A stretch of 64,000 bases of DNA, from NCBI RefSeq assembly GCF_002080435.1, contig NZ_CP020538.1:2475501-2539500 (forward strand), read 5' to 3'. A model generated the notes under the pieces. It made no database searches. It saw nothing but the letters and a program-made list of their open reading frames with translations, and was not told where the DNA came from. Position numbers and translations under genes: made by a program. How positions within the stretch are numbered: the first letter of the stretch is position 1; every line of letters begins with the position of its first letter. The stretch comes from Sphingobium herbicidovorans (GTDB lineage: Bacteria > Pseudomonadota > Alphaproteobacteria > Sphingomonadales > Sphingomonadaceae). This document shows, one piece after another, positions 45,372 to 55,109 of the stretch.

Positions 45372-45558
45372 GGCTCTTCTCTTCTCGTTCAAATCTGCTT
45401 TACGCAGATCATCGAGGACATGAAGTCCTGTTGACCCGCGCGGGAATGTGGCCCGGTAGTGGAATGACTCGCGGCTGTCAACCGATATGGCCCCGGATCG
45501 GTACTGGTTTTTCCGCTCGCTCGCGCGTATCTGTCGGGCGAAGGGAACTACAAAGCAA

Positions 45559-45960
45559 ATGATGTCGATACCGCACGGGGACAGCAGCATGAAGGGACGC
45601 GCTTCCTTCATGGCCGCCCTGTGGGTCGCTATTGTGGTTGCGCTATTGTCCGCTCTGGCGCCTTTGGGACCTCCGTCGAGCAGATTGACCGGTTCGGCCT
45701 TCAATCCAGCTACGGTCGGGGTTGTGCTGAAGGCTCGCTCTCACGACAATATGAAGGTCGAGCCCCTCTTGGGGAGGGAGCGGGAAGGCCTGACCCATAG
45801 CGCGGCTTCCGGTCAGTCTTGGCTTCTCCCAGCCATATTGTCGCTGTTAGCGGCCGGACTGTTCCTCGTTGCGCGTCATTGGCCAGCACCAGCCGATAAC
45901 GGTGGCATTGCCTTACATCTTTCTTCTTGCCGAGCCCGGGCTCCCCCCGCGTCCTCCTGA
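45559..45960 (+). CDS. Small membrane protein of unknown function
   Basis: 133 aa from ATG 45559, or 123 aa from ATG 45589 (better spaced GGGGACAG). Two hydrophobic helices: [20 protein letters not shown] and [18 protein letters not shown]. The intervening segment and the Arg/Ala-rich tail are low in recognisable content. No family recognised. It could be a real small gene or chance; the hydrophobic pattern and position before another small membrane protein support it mildly. Confidence 0.4.
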   Translation: MMSIPHGDSSMKGRASFMAALWVAIVVALLSALAPLGPPSSRLTGSAFNPATVGVVLKARSHDNMKVEPLLGREREGLTHSAASGQSWLLPAILSLLAAGLFLVARHWPAPADNGGIALHLSSCRARAPPASS

Positions 45961-46009
45961 CGATCCTTGCCCCAGCCCGACATGGGCCAAGCCTTGGAAG
46001 GAGCCTTCA

Positions 46010-46135
46010 ATGAGTCGAAGGAAATTGCGCCGCAGCCGCAGCCGTCCACCGCGGTGGTTCGTCCCGGCTGTCCTCACCGGAATTGCCGTGGCCGGTGCGC
46101 TGCTGTCCGTAGCGATGCTGGCAGTCGTAGAATGA
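46010..46135 (+). CDS. Very small single-span membrane protein
   Basis: 41 aa: a basic N terminus (MSRRKLRRSRSRPPRW) and one helix (FVPAVLTGIAVAGALLSVAML). AAGGAG sits 7 bases before the ATG, a strong ribosome site. It lies 55 bp before the antiporter gene. Function unknown; membrane orientation by positive-inside rule would put the N terminus in the cytoplasm. Confidence 0.5.
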   Translation: MSRRKLRRSRSRPPRWFVPAVLTGIAVAGALLSVAMLAVVE

Positions 46136-46190
46136 TAATGAGCCGGGCGCAGCGTTACGTTGCGCCCTGGCGGACAGGGAAAGACCCTAT

Positions 46191-47825
46191 ATGCCCCATC
46201 ACACACCGCTGATCGGAACGATCGTTGCGGGCCTTGTTGTCGCTTTCATAATGGGCGCCATCGCCCATCGCCTGAAACTATCGCCCCTTGTAGGCTATCT
46301 CTTCGCGGGGATCATCGTTGGCCCTTTCACCCCGGGGTTTGTGGCCAATGCCGGGCTTGCCAATGAACTTGCCGAGATTGGCGTCATCCTGTTGATGTTT
46401 GGTGTCGGTCTCCACTTTTCCCTTCGCGACCTGCTGTCGGTGAAGAATATCGCCGTTCCCGGAGCGATCGGTCAGATTGCCGTGGCCACATTGCTGGGGA
46501 TGGGTCTTTCGCATCTCATGGGCTGGCCAATGCTGGGGGGGCTCGTCTTTGGTCTCGCTTTGTCGGTCGCCAGTACGGTGGTGCTTCTGCGGGCATTGCA
46601 GGGCGCGGACCTGGTGGAAACGCGGCGGGGGCGGATCGCGGTAGGCTGGCTGATCGTCGAGGATTTGGCGATGGTGCTGGCGCTGGTGCTGCTGCCTGCA
46701 CTCGCGGGGGTCATGAATAACGCTGACACCTCAGCCGGGATGGGCGCGCTGCTGGCGCCACTTCTTGGTACGCTGCTGAAAGTGGCAGGTTTTGTCGCCC
46801 TCATGTTGGTCGTCGGCCGTCGCGTCATTCCTTGGCTGCTGCATTGGGTCGTTCATAGCGGTTCTAGAGAGCTGTTCCGCCTTGCTGTCTTGGCCGTTGC
46901 GCTGGGGGTCGCATTCGGCGCCGCGGTCGCGTTTGACGTATCCTTCGCACTGGGCGCATTTTTTGCGGGCATGATCCTGGGCGAAACGCCCCTTAGCCGC
47001 CGCGCCACGGAAGAAACGCTGCCTCTGCGGGATGCGTTTGCGGTTCTGTTCTTCGTTTCAGTGGGGATGTTGTTTAACCCGGCCGTATTGATCGAGCAGC
47101 CGCTGCCTTTGCTCGCAACGGTGGCGATTATCATCATCGGCAAATCCATCGCCGCATTCGCCATTGTTCGCGCCTTCGGCTATGCTGGTGACACTGCGCT
47201 CACCATCGCGGCAAGCCTGGCTCAGATCGGCGAATTTTCTTTCATCCTGGCTTCACTGGGCACCGGCCTCGGCATTTTGCCAGCGGAGGCGCGCGACCTG
47301 ATCCTTGCTGGGGCAATCGTGTCCATTTTCCTAAATCCGCTGATTTTCACGATGATCGTTCGAAAGCACCAGGCAGAAGACGAAGAGAAACAGGCTGAAG
47401 AGCCGCAGCCAACGCGCCCGACCGGCCATGTTATTTTGGTTGGCTATGGCCGGGTGGGCAAGATGATCGCATCGCGCCTTGTCGAACGGAACACGCATCT
47501 GGTAATCGTCGAAGGCGATCTGGAACGTGCCAGGGAAGCGGAGGCGGCGGGCCTTTCGGTCGTGCGCGGCAGCGCGCTGGAGGACCGCCATCTTCATGCT
47601 GCGGGCGTTTGCGAGGCACGCCGCCTTCTGATCGCGGTTCCGGAGGGATTTGAAGGCGGCGCAATCCATCAACATGCGCGGAACCTCAATCCGGAAATTC
47701 AGGTCATCGCTCGCGCCCACTCAGATGCTGAGGTCGAGCATATGGAAGCTTTGGGCGTTCCGCATATCGTCATGGGCGAGCGCGAATTGGCCGCAAAGAT
47801 GTTGTCGCTTTGCGGTGCAGGATGA
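46191..47825 (+). CDS. ybaL: YbaL/KefC-type cation:proton antiporter (CPA2) with RCK domain
   Basis: 544 aa. The first ~385 residues hold about 12 helices of the CPA2 fold (LSPLVGYLFAGIIVGPFTPG, GVGLHFSLRDLL, FGLALSVASTVVLLRAL, VGWLIVEDLAMVLALVLLP, and LGAFFAGMILGETPLS). The C-terminal RCK/TrkA-N domain has HVILVGYGRVGKMIA with the GxGxxG nucleotide site and AHSDAEVEHMEALGVPHIV. It likely exchanges K+ or Na+ for H+ across the inner membrane under nucleotide control. A strong terminator follows. Confidence 0.92.
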   Translation: MPHHTPLIGTIVAGLVVAFIMGAIAHRLKLSPLVGYLFAGIIVGPFTPGFVANAGLANELAEIGVILLMFGVGLHFSLRDLLSVKNIAVPGAIGQIAVATLLGMGLSHLMGWPMLGGLVFGLALSVASTVVLLRALQGADLVETRRGRIAVGWLIVEDLAMVLALVLLPALAGVMNNADTSAGMGALLAPLLGTLLKVAGFVALMLVVGRRVIPWLLHWVVHSGSRELFRLAVLAVALGVAFGAAVAFDVSFALGAFFAGMILGETPLSRRATEETLPLRDAFAVLFFVSVGMLFNPAVLIEQPLPLLATVAIIIIGKSIAAFAIVRAFGYAGDTALTIAASLAQIGEFSFILASLGTGLGILPAEARDLILAGAIVSIFLNPLIFTMIVRKHQAEDEEKQAEEPQPTRPTGHVILVGYGRVGKMIASRLVERNTHLVIVEGDLERAREAEAAGLSVVRGSALEDRHLHAAGVCEARRLLIAVPEGFEGGAIHQHARNLNPEIQVIARAHSDAEVEHMEALGVPHIVMGERELAAKMLSLCGAG

Positions 47826-47863
47826 CGCTCGCCGGCAAGTCCCACATCCGGCAATAGTTATAA

Positions 47864-47896
47864 AGGGCCGCTTGGTTAAAGAGCGGCCCGTTTTTT
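47864..47896 (+). terminator. Rho-independent terminator between antiporter and helicase genes
   Basis: GGGCCGCT (47865-47872) pairs with AGCGGCCC (47882-47889) followed by six Ts. It serves the plus-strand antiporter gene; the convergent helicase gene ends inside it and may also use it. Confidence 0.85.
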
Positions 47897-49643
47897 ATCC
47901 TCGGGGGTTGCGAGGCCCGGTCCGCTTCGGACCGCCCTTGAAGGGGCGGGGGCTGTGCGCGGGCGGACGAGGGCCGCGATCGCTGTTGGGACGGCCTTTG
48001 CCGCGAGGTCCTTCGCGCCTGTTCTCGCGCGCCATTTCGCGCGGTTTGCCCTCCATCTGATCGATGGCAACCTCGGCGCCTTCGTCACTGGCTTGGCCTG
48101 TGCGCTTAACTGCGGCCACGAACTTCGCGGCGATGGCAGAAGGAATTTCGAACATCGTTTCGTTGGCCGCAATGCGAATCGCGCCGATATCGCCCCGGCT
48201 GACATGCCCGCGACGGCAGATCAGCGGCAGGATCCAGCGCGGATCAGCATTCTGGTTCCGGCCGATATCCATGCGGAACCATATGGTGTCCTCAAAGCCG
48301 GGACGCGGCCCTTCGCGGCGCGCGGGCGCTTCGCTGGCGTCCAACAGTTCTTCGGGCGCGGGAAGAGCTGCGCGCGCGCTCTTCACCAGCATCGCCGCGA
48401 TTTCCTTGGCCGACTTTTCTGCCAACAGTTCGGCGCCCAGCGCCCAATCCTGTTCGTCCAGTTCGGCCTTTTCCATCAAGGTTGCGCGCAGCCGCGCATT
48501 ATCCTGCTCCTGAATGGCCTCCTTGCTGGGCGGCGCACCCCACTCCACCGGAATCTTCGCGCCGCGCAGCATCGATTCGACACGGCGGCGGCGCGGATAG
48601 GGAACGACCAGCACGGCCGTGCCCTTCTTACCCGCGCGCCCGGTGCGGCCAGATCGGTGCTGCATGGTCTCTGCGTCGCGGGGAATTTCGACGTGGACGA
48701 CAAGGCTCAGATTGGGGAGGTCGATGCCGCGCGCCGCGACGTCGGTCGCCACACAGACGCGTGCCCGGCGGTCCCGCAGCGCCTGAAGCGCATGGTTGCG
48801 CTCATTCTGGCTATGTTCACCCGAGAGCGCCACCGCCGCGAAGCCACGCTCGGTGAGGCTGGCGTGCAGATGCCGCACATTGTCGCGGGTCGCGCAGAAG
48901 AGGATCGCCGTCTCGGCTTCATGATAGCGGAGCAGGTTGACCACGGCGTTTTCGATGTCCGCCGGAGCGACGGTCACTGCCTGATAGCTGATGTCGCCAT
49001 GACCGCGCTCGTCACTGACCGTAGAGATGCGCAGAGCGTCCTTCTGGTAACGCTTGGCCAACGCCACGATCGGCTTGGGCATGGTGGCGGAAAACAGAAG
49101 CGTTCGGCGACCGTCGGGCGCACCGTCCAATATCTCTTCCAAATCTTCGCGGAAGCCCATGTCGAGCATCTCGTCCGCTTCATCGAGCACCACGGTCTTG
49201 AGGCCTGACAGGTCGAGGGCACCACGCTCAAGATGGTCGCGCAGACGTCCCGGCGTGCCGACGACAATGTGCGCGCCATGGCTGAGTGCGCGACGTTCCT
49301 TGGCGGCGTCCATGCCGCCGACGCAGGTGGCGATGCGGGCGCGGGCCTCGCCGTAAAGCCATTCCAGCTCGCGGCTGACCTGTAGCGCCAGTTCGCGGGT
49401 CGGTGCGATGGCGAGCGCGAGGGGCTTGCCGGCCACCGGGAGGCGGCTCTGTTCGCCCAGCAGTTCGGTAGCCAGGGCGAGGCCGAAGGCGACCGTTTTG
49501 CCGGAGCCGGTCTGCGCGGAGACGATAAGGTCGCGACCTTCGGCTTCAGGCTGGGTGACCTGCGCCTGCACGGGGGTCAGCTGTTCATAGCCTTTTCGCG
49601 TCAGTGCGTCAGAAAGCAGGGGAGGGAGATGTTCAAAAGACAT
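47895..49643 (-). CDS. DEAD-box RNA helicase (DeaD/CsdA-like)
   Basis: 582 aa from ATG 49643 (MSFEHLPPLLSDAL). Q motif GYEQLTPVQAQV; motif I SAQTGSGKTVAFGL; motif II VLDEADEMLDMGF; motif III LFSATMP; motif VI HRSGRTGRAGKKG. After the two RecA domains comes a DbpA-type RNA-binding domain (DIGRNQNADPRWILPLICRRG), then an Arg/Gly/Pro-rich tail. This layout is that of DeaD/CsdA (ribosome assembly, cold adaptation). Confidence 0.94.
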   Translation of the reverse strand: MSFEHLPPLLSDALTRKGYEQLTPVQAQVTQPEAEGRDLIVSAQTGSGKTVAFGLALATELLGEQSRLPVAGKPLALAIAPTRELALQVSRELEWLYGEARARIATCVGGMDAAKERRALSHGAHIVVGTPGRLRDHLERGALDLSGLKTVVLDEADEMLDMGFREDLEEILDGAPDGRRTLLFSATMPKPIVALAKRYQKDALRISTVSDERGHGDISYQAVTVAPADIENAVVNLLRYHEAETAILFCATRDNVRHLHASLTERGFAAVALSGEHSQNERNHALQALRDRRARVCVATDVAARGIDLPNLSLVVHVEIPRDAETMQHRSGRTGRAGKKGTAVLVVPYPRRRRVESMLRGAKIPVEWGAPPSKEAIQEQDNARLRATLMEKAELDEQDWALGAELLAEKSAKEIAAMLVKSARAALPAPEELLDASEAPARREGPRPGFEDTIWFRMDIGRNQNADPRWILPLICRRGHVSRGDIGAIRIAANETMFEIPSAIAAKFVAAVKRTGQASDEGAEVAIDQMEGKPREMARENRREGPRGKGRPNSDRGPRPPAHSPRPFKGGPKRTGPRNPRG

Positions 49644-49835
49644 TATGTTTTCCATCGGTAAGGCGACCCGCCAGTCCCGACGGATACATGATGACCTGGT
49701 CTTCTCCAGCCGTTGCTGGAGCCCGGAGTGCAAGGTCACACACCCCGAAGTTCACACCGTCAATCGGAAGAAGCAACTACCGAAAACAGGGGTTTTCGGG
49801 CAGCGTTCTTGCGAAGGGAGATGTTCCAAATAAGA

Positions 49836-49873
49836 AGGCCGCCTTTCCCCGCAAAGAGGGAAGGCGGCCTCTC
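49836..49873 (-). terminator. Terminator after rplA
   Basis: AGGCCGCCTTTCCC pairs with GGGAAGGCGGCCT (one bulge) about 20 bp downstream of the rplA stop on the minus strand, followed by TCTTATTTGG. The remaining bases up to the helicase start (49643) hold no gene I can support. Confidence 0.7.
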
Positions 49874-49892
49874 TATTGATTAAGCGCGAGGA

Positions 49893-50591
49893 TCAGACCG
49901 AAGCGACTTCCGCCACATCGACCTTCACGCCCGGGCCCATCGAGGACGACAGGGCGATCTTGCGGACATATTTGCCCTTCGAACCCGACGGCTTCGCCTT
50001 GACGATAGCGTCAACAAAGGCGTCGAAATTCTTGCGCAGGTCTTCAGCCGAGAAGCTCGCCTTGCCCAGACCAGCATGGATGATGCCAGCCTTTTCGACG
50101 CGGAATTCGATCTGACCGCCCTTGGCAGCCTTGACCGCTTCGGCGACGTTCGGGGTGACGGTGCCCAGTTTCGGGTTCGGCATCAGGCCCTTGGGACCCA
50201 GAACCTTACCCAGACGGCCAACCAGACCCATCATGTCGGGGGTGGCGATCACGCGCTGGAAGTCGATGTTGCCAGCCTGGATGCTGTCGAGCAGATCCTC
50301 AGCGCCCACGATGTCGGCGCCAGCGGCGGTCGCGGCTTCCGCCTTGTCGCCACGGGCGAACACGGCGACGCGGACGTCCTTGCCGGTGCCGGCGGGCAGG
50401 GTGACGACGCCACGGACCATCTGGTCTGCGTGACGGGGATCGACGCCCAGGTTGATGGCGATTTCGACGCTCTCGTCGAACTTGGCGGTCGCGTGGGTCT
50501 TGATCAGGCCCAGCGCTTCGTCAACGCCGTGCAGCTTTTCGCGGTCAACCGCGGTGGCCAGCGCCTTCGCCTTCTTGCTCAGCTTTGCCAT
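49893..50591 (-). CDS. rplA: 50S ribosomal protein L1
   Basis: 232 aa, standard L1. Features: [55 protein letters not shown] and the L1 signature with [15 protein letters not shown]. Component of the L1 stalk and normally the translational repressor of rplK-rplA. Follows rplK by 4 bp. Confidence 0.98.
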   Translation of the reverse strand: MAKLSKKAKALATAVDREKLHGVDEALGLIKTHATAKFDESVEIAINLGVDPRHADQMVRGVVTLPAGTGKDVRVAVFARGDKAEAATAAGADIVGAEDLLDSIQAGNIDFQRVIATPDMMGLVGRLGKVLGPKGLMPNPKLGTVTPNVAEAVKAAKGGQIEFRVEKAGIIHAGLGKASFSAEDLRKNFDAFVDAIVKAKPSGSKGKYVRKIALSSSMGPGVKVDVAEVASV

Positions 50592-50595
50592 GGTC

Positions 50596-51027
50596 TTAGC
50601 CCTCCACCACTTCGAGGCCCATCGCGCGAGCGGAGCCTTCGATGATCTTCGTCGCAGCGTCGATGTCGTTCGCGTTCAGGTCAACCATCTTGGCCTGGGC
50701 GATTTCAGCGAGCTGGGCGCGGGTGATCTTGCCAGCGACGACCTTGCCCGGCTCCTTCGAACCCGACTTCAGGTTGACGGCCTTCTTGATCAGGTAGGTG
50801 GCGGGCGGCTGCTTCGTGACGAAGCTGAAGGAACGGTCCGCATAGACGGTGATGATGGTCGGCAGCGGCGTGCCCTTGTCCATCTTTTCCGTCGAGGCGT
50901 TGAACGCCTTGCAGAATTCCATGATGTTCACACCGCGCTGACCCAGCGCCGGACCGATCGGCGGCGAGGGGTTGGCGGCTCCAGCGGGCACCTGGAGCTT
51001 GATATAGCCCGTAATCTTCTTGGCCAT
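50596..51027 (-). CDS. rplK: 50S ribosomal protein L11
   Basis: 143 aa from ATG 51027 ([16 protein letters not shown]); a start two codons earlier (MKMAKK) is equally possible. [20 protein letters not shown] and the C-terminal [15 protein letters not shown] are classic L11. Upstream of rplA in the conserved secE-nusG-rplK-rplA order. Confidence 0.98.
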   Translation of the reverse strand: MAKKITGYIKLQVPAGAANPSPPIGPALGQRGVNIMEFCKAFNASTEKMDKGTPLPTIITVYADRSFSFVTKQPPATYLIKKAVNLKSGSKEPGKVVAGKITRAQLAEIAQAKMVDLNANDIDAATKIIEGSARAMGLEVVEG

Positions 51028-51129
51028 TTTCACTCACTCTGTTGCTGGAAGAAGGGCAAGCCCAACTTCCGGTTCAAGTTTAGCGGTTCAAGCAGCGGAC
51101 CTAAAATCCGCCTCCCGCACTTCCCTTGT

Positions 51130-51210
51130 CGTCATCCCAGCGGAGGCTGGGATCTCAGGCCGCAAGGGACGGCCTGAAGGCACGAGATCCCATCTTTCGA
51201 TGGGATGACG
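51130..51210. repeat. REP-like palindromic repeat, type 1
   Basis: GTCATCCCA at the left pairs with TGGGATGAC at the right; inside, TGGGATCTC pairs with GAGATCCCA and AGGCC with GGCCT. This nested palindrome sits in the rplK-nusG gap. Sequences of this GTCATCCCAGC type are common intergenic repeats in sphingomonad genomes (from memory). Confidence 0.65.
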
Positions 51211-51237
51211 TAATCTCTTTTATCATCATGCCGCCTA

Positions 51238-51300
51238 GATCCGGCACCCCGCTGCTCTTTGAAGAAAAGCGGGACCCCGGATCAAGTCCGGGGTGACGAG
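51238..51300. repeat. REP-like palindromic repeat, type 2
   Basis: Contains CCCCGGATCAAGTCCGGGG, a perfect short inverted repeat, preceded by CCCCGCT...AGCGGGA. It lies next to the first repeat, directly after the nusG stop, and may serve as a terminator. Confidence 0.55.
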
Positions 51301-51308
51301 CGCAATTT

Positions 51309-51845
51309 TTACTTCGACAGTTCGACCTGTTCGAAGTCCAGTTCGACCGGCGTGGCGCGGCCGAAGATCGACACGGACACCTTGACCCGGTTCTTTTCGA
51401 AATCCAGTTCCTCGACGGTGCCGTTGAAGCTGGCAAAGGGGCCGTCCAGCACCTTGACGCTGTCGCCGATTTCGTAATCGACACTGACCTTGTGCTTGGG
51501 CGCAGCCTCGGCTTCCTTGCGGGCGCCGAAATAGCGGGCGGCTTCCGTCTCGCTGATCGCCTGCGGCTTGCCGCTCGATCCGAGGAAGCCCGTCACCTTC
51601 GGCGTGTTTTTCACAAGGTGATAAATATCGTCGTTCATCGCCAGCTTGGCGAGGACGTAGCCGGGCATGAACTTGCGTTCCACCTGGACCTTCTTGCCGC
51701 GCTTGACCTCGGTCACGGTCTCGGTGGGAACTTCCACCTGTTCGACCAGCTGGGAGAGGCCCATGCGCTCGGCTTCGGACAGGATCGATTCCTTGACCTT
51801 GTTTTCGAAGCCCGAATAGGCGTGGATGATGTACCAGCGCGCCAT
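51309..51845 (-). CDS. nusG: Transcription termination/antitermination protein NusG
   Basis: 178 aa. NGN domain: [50 protein letters not shown]-terminal KOW domain from about 120: [19 protein letters not shown]. Couples RNA polymerase to Rho and ribosome. Between secE and rplK in the usual operon. Confidence 0.97.
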   Translation of the reverse strand: MARWYIIHAYSGFENKVKESILSEAERMGLSQLVEQVEVPTETVTEVKRGKKVQVERKFMPGYVLAKLAMNDDIYHLVKNTPKVTGFLGSSGKPQAISETEAARYFGARKEAEAAPKHKVSVDYEIGDSVKVLDGPFASFNGTVEELDFEKNRVKVSVSIFGRATPVELDFEQVELSK

Positions 51846-51866
51846 GTTACCGTTTCAAACTCCCAA

Positions 51867-52073
51867 TCAAGCCCGTCCGGCCGCGAAGCTCAGCAGCCAC
51901 TGAACCACCGCGCCGAAAAAGGTGTCTATGCCGAAGAAGAAGATACCCAGCAGCGAAGTCATGATACCTACCATCACTGCGGTCATGACCGTTTCGCGAC
52001 CCGTAGGCCACACGATCTTCGACGCCTCGGTCTTCACCTGATTGACGAATTCGCCCGGAGAAACCTTCGCCAT
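51867..52073 (-). CDS. secE: Preprotein translocase subunit SecE
   Basis: 68 aa from ATG 52073 (MAKVSPGEFVNQV). EASKIVWPTGRETVMTAVMV contains the conserved cytoplasmic amphipathic helix and W-P-T/S-R motif; one transmembrane helix follows (SLLGIFFFGIDTFFGAVVQWL). Clamps SecY in the translocon. Single-span form as expected for alphaproteobacteria. Confidence 0.95.
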   Translation of the reverse strand: MAKVSPGEFVNQVKTEASKIVWPTGRETVMTAVMVGIMTSLLGIFFFGIDTFFGAVVQWLLSFAAGRA

Positions 52074-52241
52074 CGCTGCCTCAAACACCTTCGAACAAAC
52101 ACCAAAGCGCGAAGCAACAGTCCGCCCTCCGGACCCCGCCATGTCGGCGTCCCGGGGTGCGGCCGCTGGCTTCGCGACCCATCTTCGCTCGGGCAGCTAC
52201 CCGCGAACCTTTGAAAAATCAAGGATCAGCGAACAGATGTT

Positions 52242-52317
52242 TGGCAGGAGTGGAGGGACTCGAACCCCCGGCATTCGGTTTTGGAGACCGACGCTCTACC
52301 AGCTGAGCTACACTCCT
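52242..52317 (-). tRNA. tRNA-Trp (anticodon CCA)
   Basis: On the minus strand the acceptor AGGAGTG pairs with CACTCCT, discriminator G and an encoded CCA. D-arm GCTCAGCTGGTAGAGC; anticodon stem-loop CGGTCTCCAAAACCG with CCA; T-arm GGGGGTTCGAGTCCCTC. 76 nt. It precedes secE, the common placement. Confidence 0.97.
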
Positions 52318-52374
52318 GTACCGGCGAAGGAGGGCGCTTTAGCGTGGCCTGCCGGGGAGGGCAAGCAGGAAACT

Positions 52375-53604
52375 TCAGAGGAAAACGCCGCCCTTCATGA
52401 TCCGGCGGGCACGGCCTTGAACGGGCATGCGATCGAAGGGCGTGTTGCCGGCCTGAGCCGCCATTCGGGTGGAATCGATGATCCATGGCGCATCGGGATC
52501 GATGAAGATGAGGTCGGCCGCGCTGCCATGAGCAAAGCTGCCCGCATCAATATTCAGTATCCGTGCCGGATTGGCGCTGAGCAGGGTCATCAGCCGGGTC
52601 ATCGAAAGATGCCCTTCGCGCACCAGATTGAGCGAAAGGGCGAGCAGAGTCTCTGCGCCAGCCATGCCCGGCGAGGCGTCGGCAAATGGCAGCCGCTTAT
52701 CCTCCGGGCCGCGTGGATCATGGCCAGAGGTGATGACATCCACTGTCCCGTCCGCCACCGCCGCGATTGATGCCTGGCGGTCATCTTCCGATCGTAAGGG
52801 CGGCGACAGGCGGGCGAAGGTCCGGAAATCGGTGACGGCGTTGTCTGCGAGGTAAAGATAGGCGGGGCTAATGCCGCAGGTGACCTTCAGCCCTTCGGCC
52901 TTCGCCGCGCGGATGAGGTCGAAGCCAGCCTTGGTGGTTACAAGGCGGAAGTGGATCGCCGCGCCCGTTTCGCGCGCCAGCATGATGTCGCGCGCGATAG
53001 CCATGGCTTCGGCGCAGGCCGGTGCATGGGGCAAGCCCAGTCGTGTTGCCGTTTCGCCACTGGTCGCGACGGCTTTGCCAGCCAGCCCGTTATCCTCGGC
53101 GTGGACGATGACCGTCAGTCCAAGGCCGGATGCATAGGCAAGGACCCGCATCATGACCCCGGAGTCCGCAATCCACTGCCGTCCGGTCCCGACAGCCTTG
53201 GCTCCGGCCAACTGCATCATGCCGATTTCGGCCAACTCGGCACCCTTGAGACCGCGGGTGGCTGCGGCGATGGGGTGGACCCAGAAGTCGGGCTTGCCCG
53301 CGCGGGTCGCCTGGCGGATGAGCCCGGCATCATCGAGCGGCGACGACTGGTCCGGCATCAACGCCGCACGAGTTATGCCGCCGAAGTGGAAGGCGGGCTT
53401 ATCCGTCGCAAAGACACCCAGATCGATGAGACCCGGCGCCACCACCAGTCCTGCCGCGTCCACTTGGTCGGCATCCTGAGGCACTGGAACATCGCCCGCA
53501 GCGATGATCCGGCCCTCTTCGATCAGGATGACGCCGCTGGTCAATTCGGGTTGCGCCGGGTCAGCCAGCTTTCCGTTCACGATGGCGAGCCTGGTCATTG
53601 CCAT
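52375..53604 (-). CDS. Dihydroorotase-like protein, probably non-catalytic (PyrC'/PyrX)
   Basis: 409 aa with the amidohydrolase fold of type I dihydroorotase ([15 protein letters not shown] near residue 58, [21 protein letters not shown]-type end [13 protein letters not shown]). The HxH metal ligands expected right after GLIDL are replaced (LGVF), and the late Asp motif reads [14 protein letters not shown] instead of TDHAPH. Such dead dihydroorotase subunits are known to form a complex with and stabilise aspartate transcarbamoylase. It overlaps pyrB by 10 bases, fitting that role. A separate active PyrC should be encoded elsewhere. Confidence 0.85.
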   Translation of the reverse strand: MAMTRLAIVNGKLADPAQPELTSGVILIEEGRIIAAGDVPVPQDADQVDAAGLVVAPGLIDLGVFATDKPAFHFGGITRAALMPDQSSPLDDAGLIRQATRAGKPDFWVHPIAAATRGLKGAELAEIGMMQLAGAKAVGTGRQWIADSGVMMRVLAYASGLGLTVIVHAEDNGLAGKAVATSGETATRLGLPHAPACAEAMAIARDIMLARETGAAIHFRLVTTKAGFDLIRAAKAEGLKVTCGISPAYLYLADNAVTDFRTFARLSPPLRSEDDRQASIAAVADGTVDVITSGHDPRGPEDKRLPFADASPGMAGAETLLALSLNLVREGHLSMTRLMTLLSANPARILNIDAGSFAHGSAADLIFIDPDAPWIIDSTRMAAQAGNTPFDRMPVQGRARRIMKGGVFL

Positions 53605-54590
53605 CCCTCCACACCGCGAGCGCCGCGCGTCAGCACATCCAGGCAGGCCATGCGGATGGCGACCCCCATTTCGACCTGTTCGGTGATGGCGGAGCGATTG
53701 GGATCATCGGCGACGACGCTGGAAATTTCGACCCCCCGGTTCATTGGGCCAGGGTGCATGACGAGGGCGTCCGACTTGGCGATCCCCAGCCTTTCGGGCG
53801 TCAGGCCGTAGAGCATGTGATATTCGCGCGGGGACGGGATGAAAGCGCCGTCCATCCGCTCATTCTGCAGACGCAGCATCATGACCACATCCGCGCCCTC
53901 CAGCCCTTCGTCCATCCGGTGAAAAGGCGTCGCGCCCAGCGCCTCCACTTCCGGCGGCATCAGGGTGGGCGGTGCGACCGCCCGCACCTGCGCGCCCAAA
54001 GCGGCGAGGCAAAGCATGTTCGACCGTGCGACCCGGCTGTGCAGCACGTCGCCGCAGATCGCGACGATCAGCCCTTCGAAACTGCCCTTGCGGCGGCGGA
54101 TGGTGAGCGCGTCGAGCAGCGCCTGGGTTGGATGCTGATGCCAGCCGTCTCCGGCGTTGAGAACCGGGCAATCCACCTTGTCGGCGATCAGCGCGACCGC
54201 GCCCGAGCTGGCGTGGCGGATGACAATTACGTCAGCGGCCATGGCATTCAGGGTCATTGCCGTGTCGATCAGCGTTTCACCCTTCTTCACGCTGGATTGA
54301 GCGGCATGCATGTTGACGACGTCGGCGCCCAGTCGCTTGCCCGCAATTTCGAACGACAGCAGCGTGCGCGTGCTGTTTTCGAAAAAGGCGTTGATCTGCG
54401 TCATGCCTGTCAGCCGATCGTCATGCTTGCGAGCGTTGCCCCGATTGGCCCTTGCCCAATGCTCCGCCTCATCAAGCAGGAAGCGGATTTCCCATGGTTT
54501 CAGGTCTGCGATGGAGAGGAGATGCCGATGCGGAAACAGCGCCCGGCCAGTGAGGTCGGGCGCGGTGGAGTGAGCGGTAGGATCGGGCAT
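53595..54590 (-). CDS. pyrB: Aspartate carbamoyltransferase catalytic subunit
   Basis: 331 aa from ATG 54590 ([13 protein letters not shown]). The carbamoyl-phosphate motif [20 protein letters not shown] is intact, followed by [28 protein letters not shown] and [12 protein letters not shown]. Second step of UMP synthesis. Translationally coupled to the dihydroorotase-like gene, the arrangement of the PyrB-PyrC' complexes described in Pseudomonas. Confidence 0.96.
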   Translation of the reverse strand: MPDPTAHSTAPDLTGRALFPHRHLLSIADLKPWEIRFLLDEAEHWARANRGNARKHDDRLTGMTQINAFFENSTRTLLSFEIAGKRLGADVVNMHAAQSSVKKGETLIDTAMTLNAMAADVIVIRHASSGAVALIADKVDCPVLNAGDGWHQHPTQALLDALTIRRRKGSFEGLIVAICGDVLHSRVARSNMLCLAALGAQVRAVAPPTLMPPEVEALGATPFHRMDEGLEGADVVMMLRLQNERMDGAFIPSPREYHMLYGLTPERLGIAKSDALVMHPGPMNRGVEISSVVADDPNRSAITEQVEMGVAIRMACLDVLTRGARGVEGWQ

Positions 54591-54671
54591 GAACGGACCC
54601 TTTAAGCGAGCGTAGAAAAGAGGGCAAGGCGCGAAACTTGGAACTTCACTGCCGCTTCCTATCTCGGCGAC

Positions 54672-55103
54672 ATGCGCATTTATACGATAGGATATGAGGG
54701 GACTACCCAGGCCGAGCTGATCGCAGCACTGCAAGAGGCGGGCGTGACGCTGCTGGCCGACGTCCGGGCCGTGCCGCTATCCCGCCGCCCCGGATTTTCG
54801 AAGAACATTTTGGCTGCCGGATTAAGGGAGGCTGGCATCGACTATGTTGGGCTGAAGGCGCTGGGTACGCCTGCGGAGGGCCGCGAAGCCGCACGCAAGG
54901 GCAACCTTGCGAGGCTCCACGAGATTTACTCCGGGCAGCTTGATCTGCCCGAAGCCGTTGTCCAGGCGGAGCAATTGCGCGAAATGGCGCATGAACGGCC
55001 CACGGCCCTGCTTTGCTTCGAGCGGGAGGCGGATGGCTGTCATCGCTCGCTGCTGCTCGAATATCTCTTTCCAGACGATGAGCGGGTGGATCTAAAGCCT
55101 TGA
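54672..55103 (+). CDS. DUF488 domain protein
   Basis: 143 aa with all DUF488 marks: the opening [43 protein letters not shown] and the Cys/His end [17 protein letters not shown]. Function unknown; the conserved Arg, Cys and His suggest a nucleotide- or metal-linked enzyme. Divergent from pyrB. Confidence 0.88.
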   Translation: MRIYTIGYEGTTQAELIAALQEAGVTLLADVRAVPLSRRPGFSKNILAAGLREAGIDYVGLKALGTPAEGREAARKGNLARLHEIYSGQLDLPEAVVQAEQLREMAHERPTALLCFEREADGCHRSLLLEYLFPDDERVDLKP

Positions 55104-55109
55104 CCCGGA

